Notes: generated by a model not told the origin, from the sequence alone. DNA of 64,000 nt from Streptomyces diastatochromogenes (GCF_002242805.1 NZ_MCGQ01000046.1:1-64000); one strand, 5' to 3'. Positions 16,958-25,019 are shown, numbered from the stretch's first letter. Numbers and translations are program-made.

Positions 16958-17611
16958 GTGGCTTTTATTGTGGTGTGTGAGGATGATGCGGCGGTCCGTG
17001 ACGTCCTCAAGCGTGCGCTCGAGCACGACGGCCATACGATCGCAGTCGCTTCCACCGCGGACAGCCTGCTGCGGCAACTTGAGCCGCTCCCGCACCTGGT
17101 CGTCCTGGATCTGGGACTCCCGGACGCTGATGGCCGGGATGTCTGCCTGGCGCTGCGGGCACGTGGCGTTGATGCCCCGGTGCTGATGCTCACCGCTCTG
17201 GACGGCATGCATCACAAGGTGGGCGGCTTCGAGGCGGGAGCCGACGACTACATGACGAAACCGTTCGACATCCCGGAGTTGCTGGTGAGGGTCCGCGCCC
17301 TGCTCCGCAGAACAACCGCGATGACCCCACCGAAAGGCGTCGTTCTCGATCCGGCGAAACATGTCGTGATCCACGGTTCGACGAGCGAGAGCCTGACGCC
17401 GACCGAGTTTCGGTTGTTGGGCAGGCTTATCGCCTCGCAGGGCGACGCGGTACGCCGCCAAGCCCTCGTTGCTGCGGGTTGGCCGCACGGCGCGCGGGTC
17501 AGTGACAACACCCTTGACTCCTTCGTCCGCCGGCTACGGACCAAACTCGGTGCGCTGGGCGTGGCCGATCGGCTGGCGACGGTCCGTGGGGTGGGCTATC
17601 GATGGGAGTGA
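16958..17611 (+). CDS. Two-component response regulator, OmpR/PhoB family
   Basis: A 217-residue regulator. The receiver domain (1-120) has the acidic pocket CEDD, the phospho-acceptor aspartate in VVLDLGLPDADG, threonine in MLTAL and lysine in TKPFDIPELL. The winged-helix DNA-binding domain (about 125-217) has SLTPTEFRLLGRLIASQGDA and NTLDSFVRRLRTKL and ends RLATVRGVGYRWE. Start GTG at 16958. The stop overlaps the start of the histidine kinase gene by 10 bases, so the two are translated together. The membrane-protein genes downstream at 18909 and 20401 are the likely targets by position. Confidence 0.92.
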   Translation: MAFIVVCEDDAAVRDVLKRALEHDGHTIAVASTADSLLRQLEPLPHLVVLDLGLPDADGRDVCLALRARGVDAPVLMLTALDGMHHKVGGFEAGADDYMTKPFDIPELLVRVRALLRRTTAMTPPKGVVLDPAKHVVIHGSTSESLTPTEFRLLGRLIASQGDAVRRQALVAAGWPHGARVSDNTLDSFVRRLRTKLGALGVADRLATVRGVGYRWE

Positions 17612-18870
17612 CGGGCTTCCGTGGGAGGGTCGTCGCGCTTGCGGCTCTCATCGCGACAGCGGTGGTCGCAGTGCTGGTGGTGGTCTCGCACGTGTTGCTG
17701 AGCCAGGTGACCGACGCCGACGCGAACGCTCTCGCGCATACACGTGCGGAGGCGGTGGCGGCGAACGTGGCCGTACGCGGTGGCCACGTCGTGCTGATCG
17801 AGGGCGGCAACGAAGCGCTGGACACGGTCTCGTGGGTGTATGCCGATGGGCACCTCATTGACGGGATCGTGCCGGGCAGCGTCCTCGACCGCGTCGATGC
17901 GCTTGTCGGCTCCGGACGGTCCCAGACCACCACGGTCGGCAGTGACCTTCTGTATGCCCAGCCGATCCGACTGGAAGGCCACCACGTCATGGTGGTCGTG
18001 AGGGTGGATCTGACGCCGTACGAGACGTCGGAGCAGCGCAGCCTGACGATGTCGCTCATATTGGGCGGCATCTCGATCCTGCTCGCAGGCGTCGTCGCAC
18101 ATCTCGTGGTGGGTCGTGCGTTGCGGGTGGTCCACACGATGGCCGCCCTCGCCGACGACTGGGGCGATCACGAACCCGGGCGCCGATTCGATCTCGGGGT
18201 TCCGCGGGATGAATTCGGAGAGCTCGGGCGAACTCTCGATCGCCTGCTTGATCGCGTGGACAACGCGCTCGCGGACGAGCGCCGGCTCACCGACGAGATC
18301 GCCCACGAGTTGCGGACGCCCCTGACGGCCCTGCGGGGCGAGGCGCAGTTGGCGCAGCTCTCCGGTCACCAGGTGGCACCGGAGTCTGTTCTGACCGAGG
18401 TCGACCGCCTGAACACGGCGATCACGACGATTCTGGGTGCCGCCCGGACAAGGATCGATGGCGGTACCCGCTGCGATCTCAGGGCGGCGGCGCGACAGGC
18501 GATCGCCGGTCGCTCCATCGAACTCGCCATCCCGACCGACGTCGACGTCGCTGTGGCAACCGAACTCGTCGTGGCTGTGCTGTCGCCCCTGTTGGAGAAC
18601 GGCCTGCGGCATGCGAGTTCACGCGTCTGGGTCACGGGGCGCGTCCAGCCCCAGGGCGTCGTGATCGATGTCCTCGACGACGGCCCGGGGTTCGATCCGG
18701 CAGAGGTTGACCGGGTCTTCGAAGCGGGCGTGACCAGCGGCGACGGGCACGGGTTGGGGCTGGCGGTAGTAAGGCGTCTCGCCGCGTCCGCGGGAGTGGC
18801 AGTCCGTGCGATCGCGGATGGTCACGGTCGCGTCGAGGTGACCTTCCCCACGCCGGAGGCGATCACGTAG
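17602..18870 (+). CDS. Sensor histidine kinase, HisKA/HATPase_c type
   Basis: A 422-residue membrane kinase. TM1 is at about residues 9-34 (VVALAALIATAVVAVLVVVS), a periplasmic sensor of about 120 residues follows, and TM2 is at about 150-175. It then has a HAMP-like linker, the H-box DEIAHELRTPLTAL, the N-box LLENGLRHASS, and the G-boxes DDGPGFDP and GDGHGLGLAVV. It autophosphorylates the H-box histidine and passes phosphate to the coupled regulator upstream. Only 38 bases separate it from the COG4705-type membrane gene at 18909. The sensed signal is unknown. Confidence 0.92.
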   Translation: MGVTGFRGRVVALAALIATAVVAVLVVVSHVLLSQVTDADANALAHTRAEAVAANVAVRGGHVVLIEGGNEALDTVSWVYADGHLIDGIVPGSVLDRVDALVGSGRSQTTTVGSDLLYAQPIRLEGHHVMVVVRVDLTPYETSEQRSLTMSLILGGISILLAGVVAHLVVGRALRVVHTMAALADDWGDHEPGRRFDLGVPRDEFGELGRTLDRLLDRVDNALADERRLTDEIAHELRTPLTALRGEAQLAQLSGHQVAPESVLTEVDRLNTAITTILGAARTRIDGGTRCDLRAAARQAIAGRSIELAIPTDVDVAVATELVVAVLSPLLENGLRHASSRVWVTGRVQPQGVVIDVLDDGPGFDPAEVDRVFEAGVTSGDGHGLGLAVVRRLAASAGVAVRAIADGHGRVEVTFPTPEAIT

Positions 18871-18908
18871 TCAGGTTATGTGCAGGTTGGCCGAGCCAAC
18901 CTCGCCGC

Positions 18909-20183
18909 ATGACAACGACAAGCGAAGCCCGCACGCACAGCAGTGGGCGGCTGATGCTGAACAAGGTTCCCGAGGTCACCATCTGGTTCTGGGTGATCAA
19001 GATCCTGTGCACGACCGTCGGTGAGAGCTTCGCCGACTGGATCAACATGAAGCTGGGCGTCGGCCTGGTGAACACGGCCTGGATCTTCACCGCGGTGTTC
19101 GTCGTGGTCCTGGGCGTCCAGCTGCGGCTGAAGCGGTACGTCCCGTTCCCGTACTGGCTGACCGTGGTCGTTGTCAGTGTCACGGGCACGCTCTACACCG
19201 ACATCCTGACCGACCAGCTCAACGTGCCGCTGTGGATCAGCTCCGCGGTGTTCTCGGTCCTGCTCGCCGTGGTCTTCGGTGTGTGGTGGCTGCGCGAGCG
19301 CACCCTCTCGATCCACTCGGTCACGACGCTGCCGCGTGAGTCGTTCTACTGGCTCGCCGTTCTCGTCACCTTCGCGCTCGGCACCGCGACCGGTGACTGG
19401 ACCCTCGAGCTCACCGGGTGGAGCCCGGGGGTCTCGGTCCTGTTGCCGCTCGGCCTCATCGCGGCGATCACGCTGTTGTGGAAGTTCGGCGCGAACCCGG
19501 TGCTGTCCTTCTGGCTCGCCTACATCCTGACCCGCCCGCTGGGCGCCAACATCGGCGACTGGCTCGGCTCCCCGAAGGTCGCTCAGCCGGGCGAGCCGAC
19601 CGGTCTTGCGCTGGGCACCTTCACCACCAGCCTGATCTTCCTTGGCCTGATCCTGGCGACTGTCGTCTACCTGACGGTGACGCGCTCCGACGTGACCGAG
19701 ACCTACGAGGCTTCGCACACCCCGCAGATCACCGCCAACCCGCGCAGGGAGCGCATCGCCCTGGCGGGCTTCGGCCTCCTCGCCGTCGCCACGGGGGGCC
19801 TGCTGGTCTGGGCTCACAGCCAGCCGCACGTCGGCCCGGCGCCGGAGACAGACGCCACCTCCACCGTTCAACTCGCGCCTGGTCAGGCCGTGAAGAAGTT
19901 CCCGCCCGCGAAGGTCGACGCACTCAGGAAGCTCGCATCGACCTCGCTCAAGGACGCACGGTCGGGCAACGCGACCGGGGCCCACGCCGCTGCCCAGTCC
20001 CTGCGCGATCTCTGGGATGCCGACCAAGCCTCGTTGCAGCCGCTGGACAACACCGGCTGGACGTTCCTCGACGCTCAGATGGACCAGGTGCTGAAGACCT
20101 TCGGCATCGACCACCCGAACCCGCCGATGTCGCCGGCACAGCAGGAGGCTGAACTCAATACCCTCCTCACGGACATGCGCTGA
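18909..20183 (+). CDS. COG4705-type multi-helix membrane protein with C-terminal extension
   Basis: A 424-residue protein. Residues about 15-260 form a repeat-like bundle of eight or more hydrophobic segments, with signatures LNKVPEVTIWFWVIKILCTT, VGESFADW, SFYWLAVLVTFALGTATGDW and WLAYILTRPLGANIGDWLG. The two GTAxGD/TRPLGAxxGD motifs put acidic residues inside the membrane, which hints at transport. After another helix (about 283-301), residues 305-424 form a soluble, mostly helical tail. The family is uncharacterised as far as I know. It directly follows the two-component genes, and a shorter paralogue and a third fragment lie downstream. Confidence 0.8.
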   Translation: MTTTSEARTHSSGRLMLNKVPEVTIWFWVIKILCTTVGESFADWINMKLGVGLVNTAWIFTAVFVVVLGVQLRLKRYVPFPYWLTVVVVSVTGTLYTDILTDQLNVPLWISSAVFSVLLAVVFGVWWLRERTLSIHSVTTLPRESFYWLAVLVTFALGTATGDWTLELTGWSPGVSVLLPLGLIAAITLLWKFGANPVLSFWLAYILTRPLGANIGDWLGSPKVAQPGEPTGLALGTFTTSLIFLGLILATVVYLTVTRSDVTETYEASHTPQITANPRRERIALAGFGLLAVATGGLLVWAHSQPHVGPAPETDATSTVQLAPGQAVKKFPPAKVDALRKLASTSLKDARSGNATGAHAAAQSLRDLWDADQASLQPLDNTGWTFLDAQMDQVLKTFGIDHPNPPMSPAQQEAELNTLLTDMR

Positions 20184-20190
20184 CGGACCT

Positions 20191-20225
20191 GATCGGCGGC
20201 GCCTCGCCTGGGGCCGCCGCCGATC
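20191..20225 (+). terminator. Hairpin terminator after the first COG4705-type gene
   Basis: GATCGGCGGCGCC at 20191-20203 pairs with GGGCCGCCGCCGATC at 20211-20225, with one mismatch or bulge and a short loop, 8 bases past the stop codon. The remaining bases up to 20400 include an open run (20233-20397) that ends like a protein C-terminus but that I cannot identify. Confidence 0.6.
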
Positions 20226-20400
20226 ACGCTCTTGCGAGCACGGGATCCACGACGCAATCGTCGCCGGCGCGCCCACCTGCGACCAGGAGCTGCCTGAGCT
20301 GCTGCGCGTTCCCGACGGGCGCACGGTGCCGGCGGGATGGTCCAAGGCGGACGGCGGGGCGGCGTATGCGCACGGCAGTCAGGACCCGTTCAGGTGATCC

Positions 20401-21252
20401 GTGACACCGTCGGGCCTCATGGCATACGAGACATCAGAGACCGCGGCGGCCTCATCGGTCGACGCCGCGGCGTCCTCGGGCCGCCGGTCCAGCCGGAACA
20501 AAGCGCCCGAGGTCACTGTCTGCTTCTGGATCATCACGACGCTGTGCACGACGGTCGGCGAGACCGCTGCCGACCTGCTCGACGAGAAGGCCGGGCTCGG
20601 CCCGACCGTTGTGTCGGTGACGACCGCCCTGCTGGCGGTCGTCATGATCGTGCAGTTCCGCACCAGTGCCTACCGTGCCGGCGTGTACTGGCCGGTTGTC
20701 ATGCTGATCAGCGTCATCGGTACGCTGGTCAGTGACGATCTCACCGACAAGGTGGGTGTGCCGCTGGAGACCAGCACCACCGTCTTCGCGATCGTCCTCG
20801 CGATCGTCTTCACGGTCTGGTACCGCCGCGAGCGGACGCTGTCCATCCACAGCATCGACACCACGGGCCGTGAGTCCGCCTACTGGCTCGCCGTCCTGTT
20901 CACGTCCGCGCTCGGAACCGCCGCCGGTGACCTGGGCTCAGAGCGGATGGACTTCGGCTACTGGCTGTCCGCGGTCCTCTGCGGCCTGGTCATCGCCGCG
21001 GTGGCCCTCGCACACTTCGGGCTTGACCTGGACGCGGTGTGGAGCTTCTGGATCGCCTACATCCTCACCCGCCCGCTCGGCGTGTCCATCGGCGACTACC
21101 TCTCCCAGCCGACCGGTGACGGAGGCGTGGGCCTGGGCACAGCCGTCACGAGCGCGCTGTTCCTCAGTGTCATCCTCGGTCTGGTCGTGTACCTGGCGGT
21201 GCCCCGGAAGGACGTCGCGCAGCCGCAGCAAACCGCGCGCCACGCCGGCTGA
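20401..21252 (+). CDS. COG4705-type multi-helix membrane protein (paralogue 2)
   Basis: A 283-residue paralogue of the protein at 18909, lacking its soluble tail. It repeats the same marks: RNKAPEVTVCFWIITTLCTT, VGETAADLL, SAYWLAVLFTSALGTAAGDL and SFWIAYILTRPLGVSIGDYL. GTG at 20401 or ATG at 20419 could be the start; neither has a strong ribosome site, and homology begins about 30 residues in. An intramembrane pair of glycine/aspartate motifs is conserved with paralogue 1. It probably shares control with the two-component system upstream, although a hairpin at 20191 separates them. Confidence 0.78.
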   Translation: MTPSGLMAYETSETAAASSVDAAASSGRRSSRNKAPEVTVCFWIITTLCTTVGETAADLLDEKAGLGPTVVSVTTALLAVVMIVQFRTSAYRAGVYWPVVMLISVIGTLVSDDLTDKVGVPLETSTTVFAIVLAIVFTVWYRRERTLSIHSIDTTGRESAYWLAVLFTSALGTAAGDLGSERMDFGYWLSAVLCGLVIAAVALAHFGLDLDAVWSFWIAYILTRPLGVSIGDYLSQPTGDGGVGLGTAVTSALFLSVILGLVVYLAVPRKDVAQPQQTARHAG

Positions 21253-21445
21253 ACAGGGACGGGGCCGGCGTCCAGGATGCATTGACGCCGCCACGTCGTT
21301 GATCGTGCTCGCCTCGTCGCGGTCGCCCAACCGGCAGCGTTCCCCCCATCGCCGGGCGAGCGCCCTGCCGTACGACCGCACAAGGAGCCCCCTTGCAGCA
21401 GTCGGCAGTCCTCACCGACCTCGACGTCCCGAGCACGACGACATC

Positions 21446-21600
21446 ATGGTGGCACTCGTCGTCCGACTCAGGTCCCGCCGCTACAACCCGTTCTTCTCCT
21501 GGTCGGTCATCTTGTCGATCAGCATGGCCGGCACCACCATGTCGGACTTCATGAACCACGATGCCAGCGCCAAGTACCTCTCCCGTAGAGGGGGCTGGTG
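21446..21600 (+). pseudogene. COG4705-type membrane protein fragment (paralogue 3)
   Basis: The frame reads VALVVRLRSRRYNPFFSWSV and then ILSISMAGTTMSDFMNHDAS. This aligns with the VQLRLKRYVPFPYWLTVVVV...GTLYTDILTDQ region of the protein at 18909, that is, helices 2-3 of the family. No family sequence is found before or after it, so it is an internal fragment left by deletion. It shows that the array once held a third copy. Confidence 0.6.
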
Positions 21601-21683
21601 TGGCCGTGCGCGCCGCGTGCCGGAACGCGTGGGAGCAAGTGAGTGTCGGGTCATGGGCCTTGTGGCTTCTGCGCCGTGCATGG

Positions 21684-21779
21684 GGTTGGCAGCGGCGGCC
21701 AGGGGGTGGGTCCGCCGAGGAGCATGCCCACAAAGGCGCCGGACAGGGTTACCGGTCCGAACCCCGGAACCGGCTGAAC
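21684..21779 (-). pseudogene. Fragment of a FetB/YbbM-like ABC transporter permease
   Basis: The minus strand reads VQPVPGFGPVTLSGAFVGML and then LGGPTPW. This resembles the conserved membrane segment of FetB/UPF0014 permeases (GLVxLPGAxVGMLLGGxSP), which pair with FetA in metal export. Only about 30 codons are recognisable and there is no start or continuation. The match is short, so the assignment is tentative. Confidence 0.4.
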
Positions 21780-21855
21780 GAAGGGCAGAGGTATTGGCGC
21801 GGAGGCGTCTTCTCACTCGCCTCTCACCCTGCAAGTCGTAGTGTGGGGTGTTCTC

Positions 21856-21868
21856 CTACGAGCTGTAG
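21856..21868. promoter_or_regulatory. BlaI-type operator 7
   Basis: CTACGAGCTGTAG extended to CCTACGAGCTGTAGG, a 13-bp dyad with the same spacing as operators 1-5. It lies 46 bases before a small open frame at 21914, 6 kb from blaI, and extends the apparent regulon to the far side of the two-component locus. Confidence 0.55.
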
Positions 21869-21913
21869 GAGGATCCGGCTCCGCGGCCGGCGCGGGACGA
21901 GGAGAGGTGCGAG

Positions 21914-22060
21914 ATGGCGGACGGCTCGAACGCCACGACGACCAGCGCCCCACGCACCAGGCTTCCGGCGCAGTCCGCCGAGCCTCGCCGCCGGCGCGGG
22001 GAACCCTGGCTCGCGACAGTCGCAGCCGCAGGGGAGGAGCGGTCAGGGGTGCTAGGCGTT
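21914..22060 (+). pseudogene. Truncated 5' end of a gene behind BlaI operator 7
   Basis: An ATG at 21914 has a good ribosome site (AGGAGAGG, 7 bases away) and encodes MADGSNATTTSAPRTRLPAQ, then RRRRGEPWLATVAAAGEE. Beyond about 22060 the frame is only the antisense of the FKBP gene. The start region looks genuine but the body is missing, so this is probably a BlaI-controlled gene cut short by a deletion. I cannot name the family from about 45 residues. Confidence 0.4.
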
Positions 22061-22456
22061 GCTCCACCCGGTGGTGCTGGAATACGAGTCCAGCAGGTCC
22101 ACCACGAAGACCAGGGTCGAGCCCGCCGGGATCAACGGCGAGGGCGACTGATTGCCGTAGCCGAGACGCGGGGGAACGATGATCTCGCGCCGACCGCCGA
22201 CCTTCATCCCCCTCACCCCCCGGTCCCAGCCCTTGATGACCTTGCCACTGCCCAGGGCGAACTTGAACGGCTGGCCCCGGTCCCAGGAGGCATCGAACTC
22301 CTTCCCGGACTCGAAGGTCACCCCGACATAGTGGACCCTGACCACCATGCCCGGCTTTACCTCAGCCCCGTCCCCGACGATCAGGTCCCGGATGGTCAGC
22401 TCGGTAGGAGCGTCACCCTCCGGAACGTCGACCTCGGGCTTCGTCAGTTCACTCAT
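22052..22456 (-). CDS. FKBP-type peptidyl-prolyl cis-trans isomerase
   Basis: A 134-residue single-domain FKBP. The core motifs are VRVHYVGVTFESGKEFDASW, KVIKGWDRGVRGMKVGGRRE and VPPRLGYGNQ, ending STLVFVVDLLD. These cover the hydrophobic active-site pocket, including the tryptophan after VIKG. It catalyses proline isomerisation in protein folding and, lacking a signal peptide, acts in the cytosol. ATG at 22456 is favoured over 22507 because homology starts near MSELTKPEVDVPEG. It stands alone inside the island between broken genes. Confidence 0.92.
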   Translation of the reverse strand: MSELTKPEVDVPEGDAPTELTIRDLIVGDGAEVKPGMVVRVHYVGVTFESGKEFDASWDRGQPFKFALGSGKVIKGWDRGVRGMKVGGRREIIVPPRLGYGNQSPSPLIPAGSTLVFVVDLLDSYSSTTGWSNA

Positions 22457-22536
22457 TGCAGCCTCATCACTCTCCGCCGGAAGCCGTCGCACGGACCAGC
22501 CCGACACATGGACACCCCATGCAGCAGATGGTCACG

Positions 22537-23013
22537 CTACCGAGAATGCCGCGGTGCGAGCGGGCGGACGTCCAGGGAGGCGATGTAGCCGCCGGGCCAG
22601 AGGCCGGACATCGGCCACGGGGTGAGTGCCTCGGGCAGGGTGAGGCGGTCGTCGGGTCCGCCCATGATCGCGGTGGTGTCGAGGTGGGCCAGGAACCAGG
22701 CGCGGGCCCGGACGACCGGGCGGCCGGCAATCCGTACGACGGCTTCGAGGAGCTCGATGGTCCGCCCGGGACGGACGGTCTCCACCACGATCTCGCACTC
22801 GTCGAGGGCGAGACGTCCGAGGATGTCGTAACTGATCCGTGAGAGGACCAGGCCGTCGTCGGGGCCGGCGGCCCGGTGGCGGTCGAGGGCGTGGACGACG
22901 AGCCCGCCCAGCGGGCTGAAGTGCTGCTCGTCCGTGTTCCAGGCCCCGCCCGCGTGCGTCGTCGGCTTGTAGCGGTGCTCGTCGATGGGTTCGTAGTAGT
23001 TGTCGGAGGTCAA
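22537..23013 (-). pseudogene. Thioesterase-family (hotdog) protein, C-terminally truncated
   Basis: 158 residues reading LTSDNYYEPIDEHRYKPTTH, NTDEQHFSPLGGLVVHALDR, SRISYDILGRLALDECEIVV and so on. This matches the first, hotdog-like half of actinomycete acyl-CoA thioesterase-like proteins, which are usually about 260 residues long. The frame stops soon after GGYIASLDVRPLAPRHSR. TTG at 23013 is the likely start, with GGAGGAG six bases upstream. The loss of about 100 residues at 22537-22560 suggests a deletion junction, so function is doubtful. Confidence 0.62.
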
Positions 23014-23035
23014 CGGGCGCTCCTCCAAGAGGCGT

Positions 23036-23362
23036 TCAGAGAGAGTTGAGGAGGACGACGTAGAGCGTGGTACCTGCGCCGACGCTGAGGATGGTACGGC
23101 GGCGGAAGGCCAGGTGAACGACGACAGTGGCGGCGACGGCGAGCAGCGCGTACCAGGTGCCGTGCGAGTCCTTCGTGATCGTGCCGTGCAGTGCGGTCAC
23201 CGCGAGGATGGCGAGGATGCCGACCGGCATCCACACCGCCAGCCGCCGTACGACCGCCGAGTCCCGCAGCCGGCCCAGCACGGCGAAGGGGACGGCGCGC
23301 AGGGCGAGCGTGATGGTGAAGACGATCGACAGGACGGCGATCAGATAAGGGGTGCTAGGCAT
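23036..23362 (-). CDS. azlD: AzlD family branched-chain amino acid exporter subunit
   Basis: A 108-residue membrane protein with about four helices (IAVLSIVFTITLALRAVPFA, VRRLAVWMPVGILAILAVTA, YALLAVAATVVVHLAF, TILSVGAGTTLYVVLL). Length and the VPFAVLGRLRDSAVVRRLAVWMP arrangement fit AzlD, the small partner of AzlC in export of branched-chain amino acids. Its start overlaps the end of azlC by 8 bases, so the two are translated together. Because azlC has lost its 5' end, azlD may no longer be expressed or functional. Confidence 0.82.
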   Translation of the reverse strand: MPSTPYLIAVLSIVFTITLALRAVPFAVLGRLRDSAVVRRLAVWMPVGILAILAVTALHGTITKDSHGTWYALLAVAATVVVHLAFRRRTILSVGAGTTLYVVLLNSL

Positions 23363-24038
23363 CGGCGGCCTTCCGGGCTGTGGCGAAGTGGCGGGCCAGG
23401 AGCAGGCCGACGAACAGCAGCAGTACGGTGAACATGGCCACGGCCGGGGTGAGGAAAAGGGCGATGGTGACGCTCGCGCCCGCGAGCAGCAGGGACGGCA
23501 GCTCCTTGCGGGAGCAGAACGCATCGAGGGTGAGCACGGTGAACAGGGCGCACAGCGCGAACTCCAGGCCCTTGACGGGAGCCGGCAGGGCCGCACCCAG
23601 GGCGACGCCGAGCAGTCCGCCGCCGACCCAGTAGGTCTCGCAGGCGATCTGCATGGCCAGCAGTCGGGGTGCCGAGCGCTCGTGCTCGGGCAGGGAGGCG
23701 TTCACGGCGTACGCCTCGTCGATCATGGCGTAGACGGCGTACACCTTCGCCGCCGGTTGCTTGACCAGGTGGAGCGGGAAGTTGAACGCGTAGAAGACAT
23801 GTCGGAAGTTGACCACGAGCACGGTCAGCGCGACCGCGGCGAGTGGAGTGACGCTCGCCATCATGCCGACCAGCAGCAGTTCCAGGGAGCCGGCGAACGC
23901 GGACAGGGACAGGGCGGGGGCGAGCCACCACGGCAGTCCGGCCTGCATGATCAGCAGGCCGAGCGCGATACCGAGCGGGAAGATACCCAGCCCGGCCGAG
24001 AAGGAGTCGCGGACACCCTCGGATATCTGCGTCCGGCG
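23355..24038 (-). pseudogene. azlC: AzlC family branched-chain amino acid exporter subunit, 5' end lost
   Basis: Homology starts at ISEGVRDSFSAGLGIFPLGI (24026 downward) and runs through LSLSAFAGSLELLLVGMMAS, NFRHVFYAFNFPLH and CETYWVGGGLLGVALGAALP to the overlap with azlD. No ATG, GTG or TTG lies in frame upstream of the homology before the sequence turns into the divergent lrp gene. The first in-frame ATG (23948) would delete the first helix. The start codon and promoter appear to have been removed together with the lrp start, so I treat the gene as broken. Confidence 0.7.
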
Positions 24039-24040
24039 AC

Positions 24041-24427
24041 CGGCCGGGCGGGGTGGCCCAGCGGGTCGGGCTGACCACCGGGCCGTGTCTGCGCCGGGTG
24101 CGGCGGCTGGAGGCCGACGGCGTCATCCGGGGCTATCGGGCCGTGGTCGACCCCGCTTCCGTGGGCCGGTCCTTCGAGGTGCTGATCGACCTCAGCCTGG
24201 AGGCGCAGGACGCGGAGACGGTCGAGCGGTTCGAGGAGACCCTGGCGCAGGCCGAGGAGGTGCTGGAACTGCGGAGGCTGTTCGGGAGCCCGGATTATTT
24301 CGTCCGCGTCGCCGTCGCCGATCTCTCCGCCTACGAGACGTTCCTCAGCCAACGGGTCATGACTATCCCCAGGATCAAGAACGTCACCTCGCACTTCACG
24401 ATGAAGACCGTCAAGCCGGGCCCGTAG
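24041..24427 (+). pseudogene. Lrp/AsnC family regulator, N-terminus lost
   Basis: The frame reads AQRVGLTTGPCLRRVRRLEA and DGVIRGYRAVVDPASVGRSF, then the RAM-type effector domain ending RIKNVTSHFTMKTVK. The first helix of the helix-turn-helix domain (about 25-30 residues expected before AQRVGL) is absent, and the sequence immediately upstream is the azlC 5' region. GTG at 24053 is the only start, giving 124 residues with an incomplete DNA-binding domain. It was probably the divergent regulator of azlCD. Confidence 0.72.
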
Positions 24428-24439
24428 GGGAGGACGGGA

Positions 24440-24580
24440 CCCGGACAGCGGCAGACGGTGGCTGATCAGCTCGGTGGCGTCGAGGGCGCCCGTCGCGACG
24501 GAGTTCATCAGCTGGGGGATGGTCAGGCCGGACGGGATGTCGGTGGTGATGTTGCCGGCGCCCCGCACTGCGCCCGGCAT
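24440..24580 (-). pseudogene. Zinc-type alcohol dehydrogenase C-terminal fragment
   Basis: The minus strand reads GAGNITTDIPSGLTIPQLMN and then SVATGALDATELISHRLPLS. The last part (GxLDATxLISHRLPL) is the conserved tail of medium-chain zinc alcohol and formaldehyde dehydrogenases. The catalytic and Rossmann domains are missing and the tail itself ends early. It is a remnant. Confidence 0.55.
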
Positions 24581-24621
24581 GACAAGCTGTGCCTGCCCAC
24601 CCCCGAACCCAGGAGGTCACC

Positions 24622-24864
24622 ATGACCGCAGAGCCCGTATCTACGGAAGGTTCGGAGCCGGCTGCCCCGGAGACGTTCTCTCTGGCGCCGGACAGCGACG
24701 GCAACTACGACCTCAAGCGCAAGTTCCGCGAAGCCCTTGCACGCAAGCGCGGTGCGCAGGCGGACGCCGCCGATGCTGCCGCCAACCCCAATGCGTCGAA
24801 AGTGCGTGCGGCGCACGGCCCGGCTGCGAGCCAGCGGTCGTTCAGGCGCAAGAGCGGCGGCTGA
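24622..24864 (+). CDS. DUF5302 family small protein
   Basis: An 80-residue hydrophilic protein with a strong ribosome site (AGGAGG, 5 bases before the ATG). The conserved block DLKRKFREALARKRGAQADA and the ending AAHGPAASQRSFRRKSGG are those of small Streptomyces DUF5302 proteins of unknown function. The basic C-terminal half suggests nucleic-acid or ribosome association, but that is inference. It is followed by a strong hairpin at 24936. Confidence 0.8.
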   Translation: MTAEPVSTEGSEPAAPETFSLAPDSDGNYDLKRKFREALARKRGAQADAADAAANPNASKVRAAHGPAASQRSFRRKSGG

Positions 24865-24935
24865 GTCGATCAGTTCCGGGATCCGGCCGCTTCACCAGCA
24901 GTCTGAGCGCTACCTACTCGCGCCCCGTGCAGTGG

Positions 24936-24971
24936 CCCGCAACGTGCGCATACCCCTGTGCACGTTGCGGG
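24936..24971 (+). terminator. Hairpin terminator after the DUF5302 gene
   Basis: CCCGCAACGTGC at 24936-24947 pairs perfectly with GCACGTTGCGGG at 24960-24971 (12 bp, 12-base loop), 72 bases past the stop. Confidence 0.7.
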
Positions 24972-25019
24972 CGAGGCGTAGCCGGCGCTCGTTTAGCGGG
25001 CGCCGATGCGCCTCATGTT

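Noticed and set aside
23341..24126. A 261-residue minus-strand frame across azlC
   Set aside because: It is a shifted frame of the azlC region; the correct frame shows clear AzlC homology.
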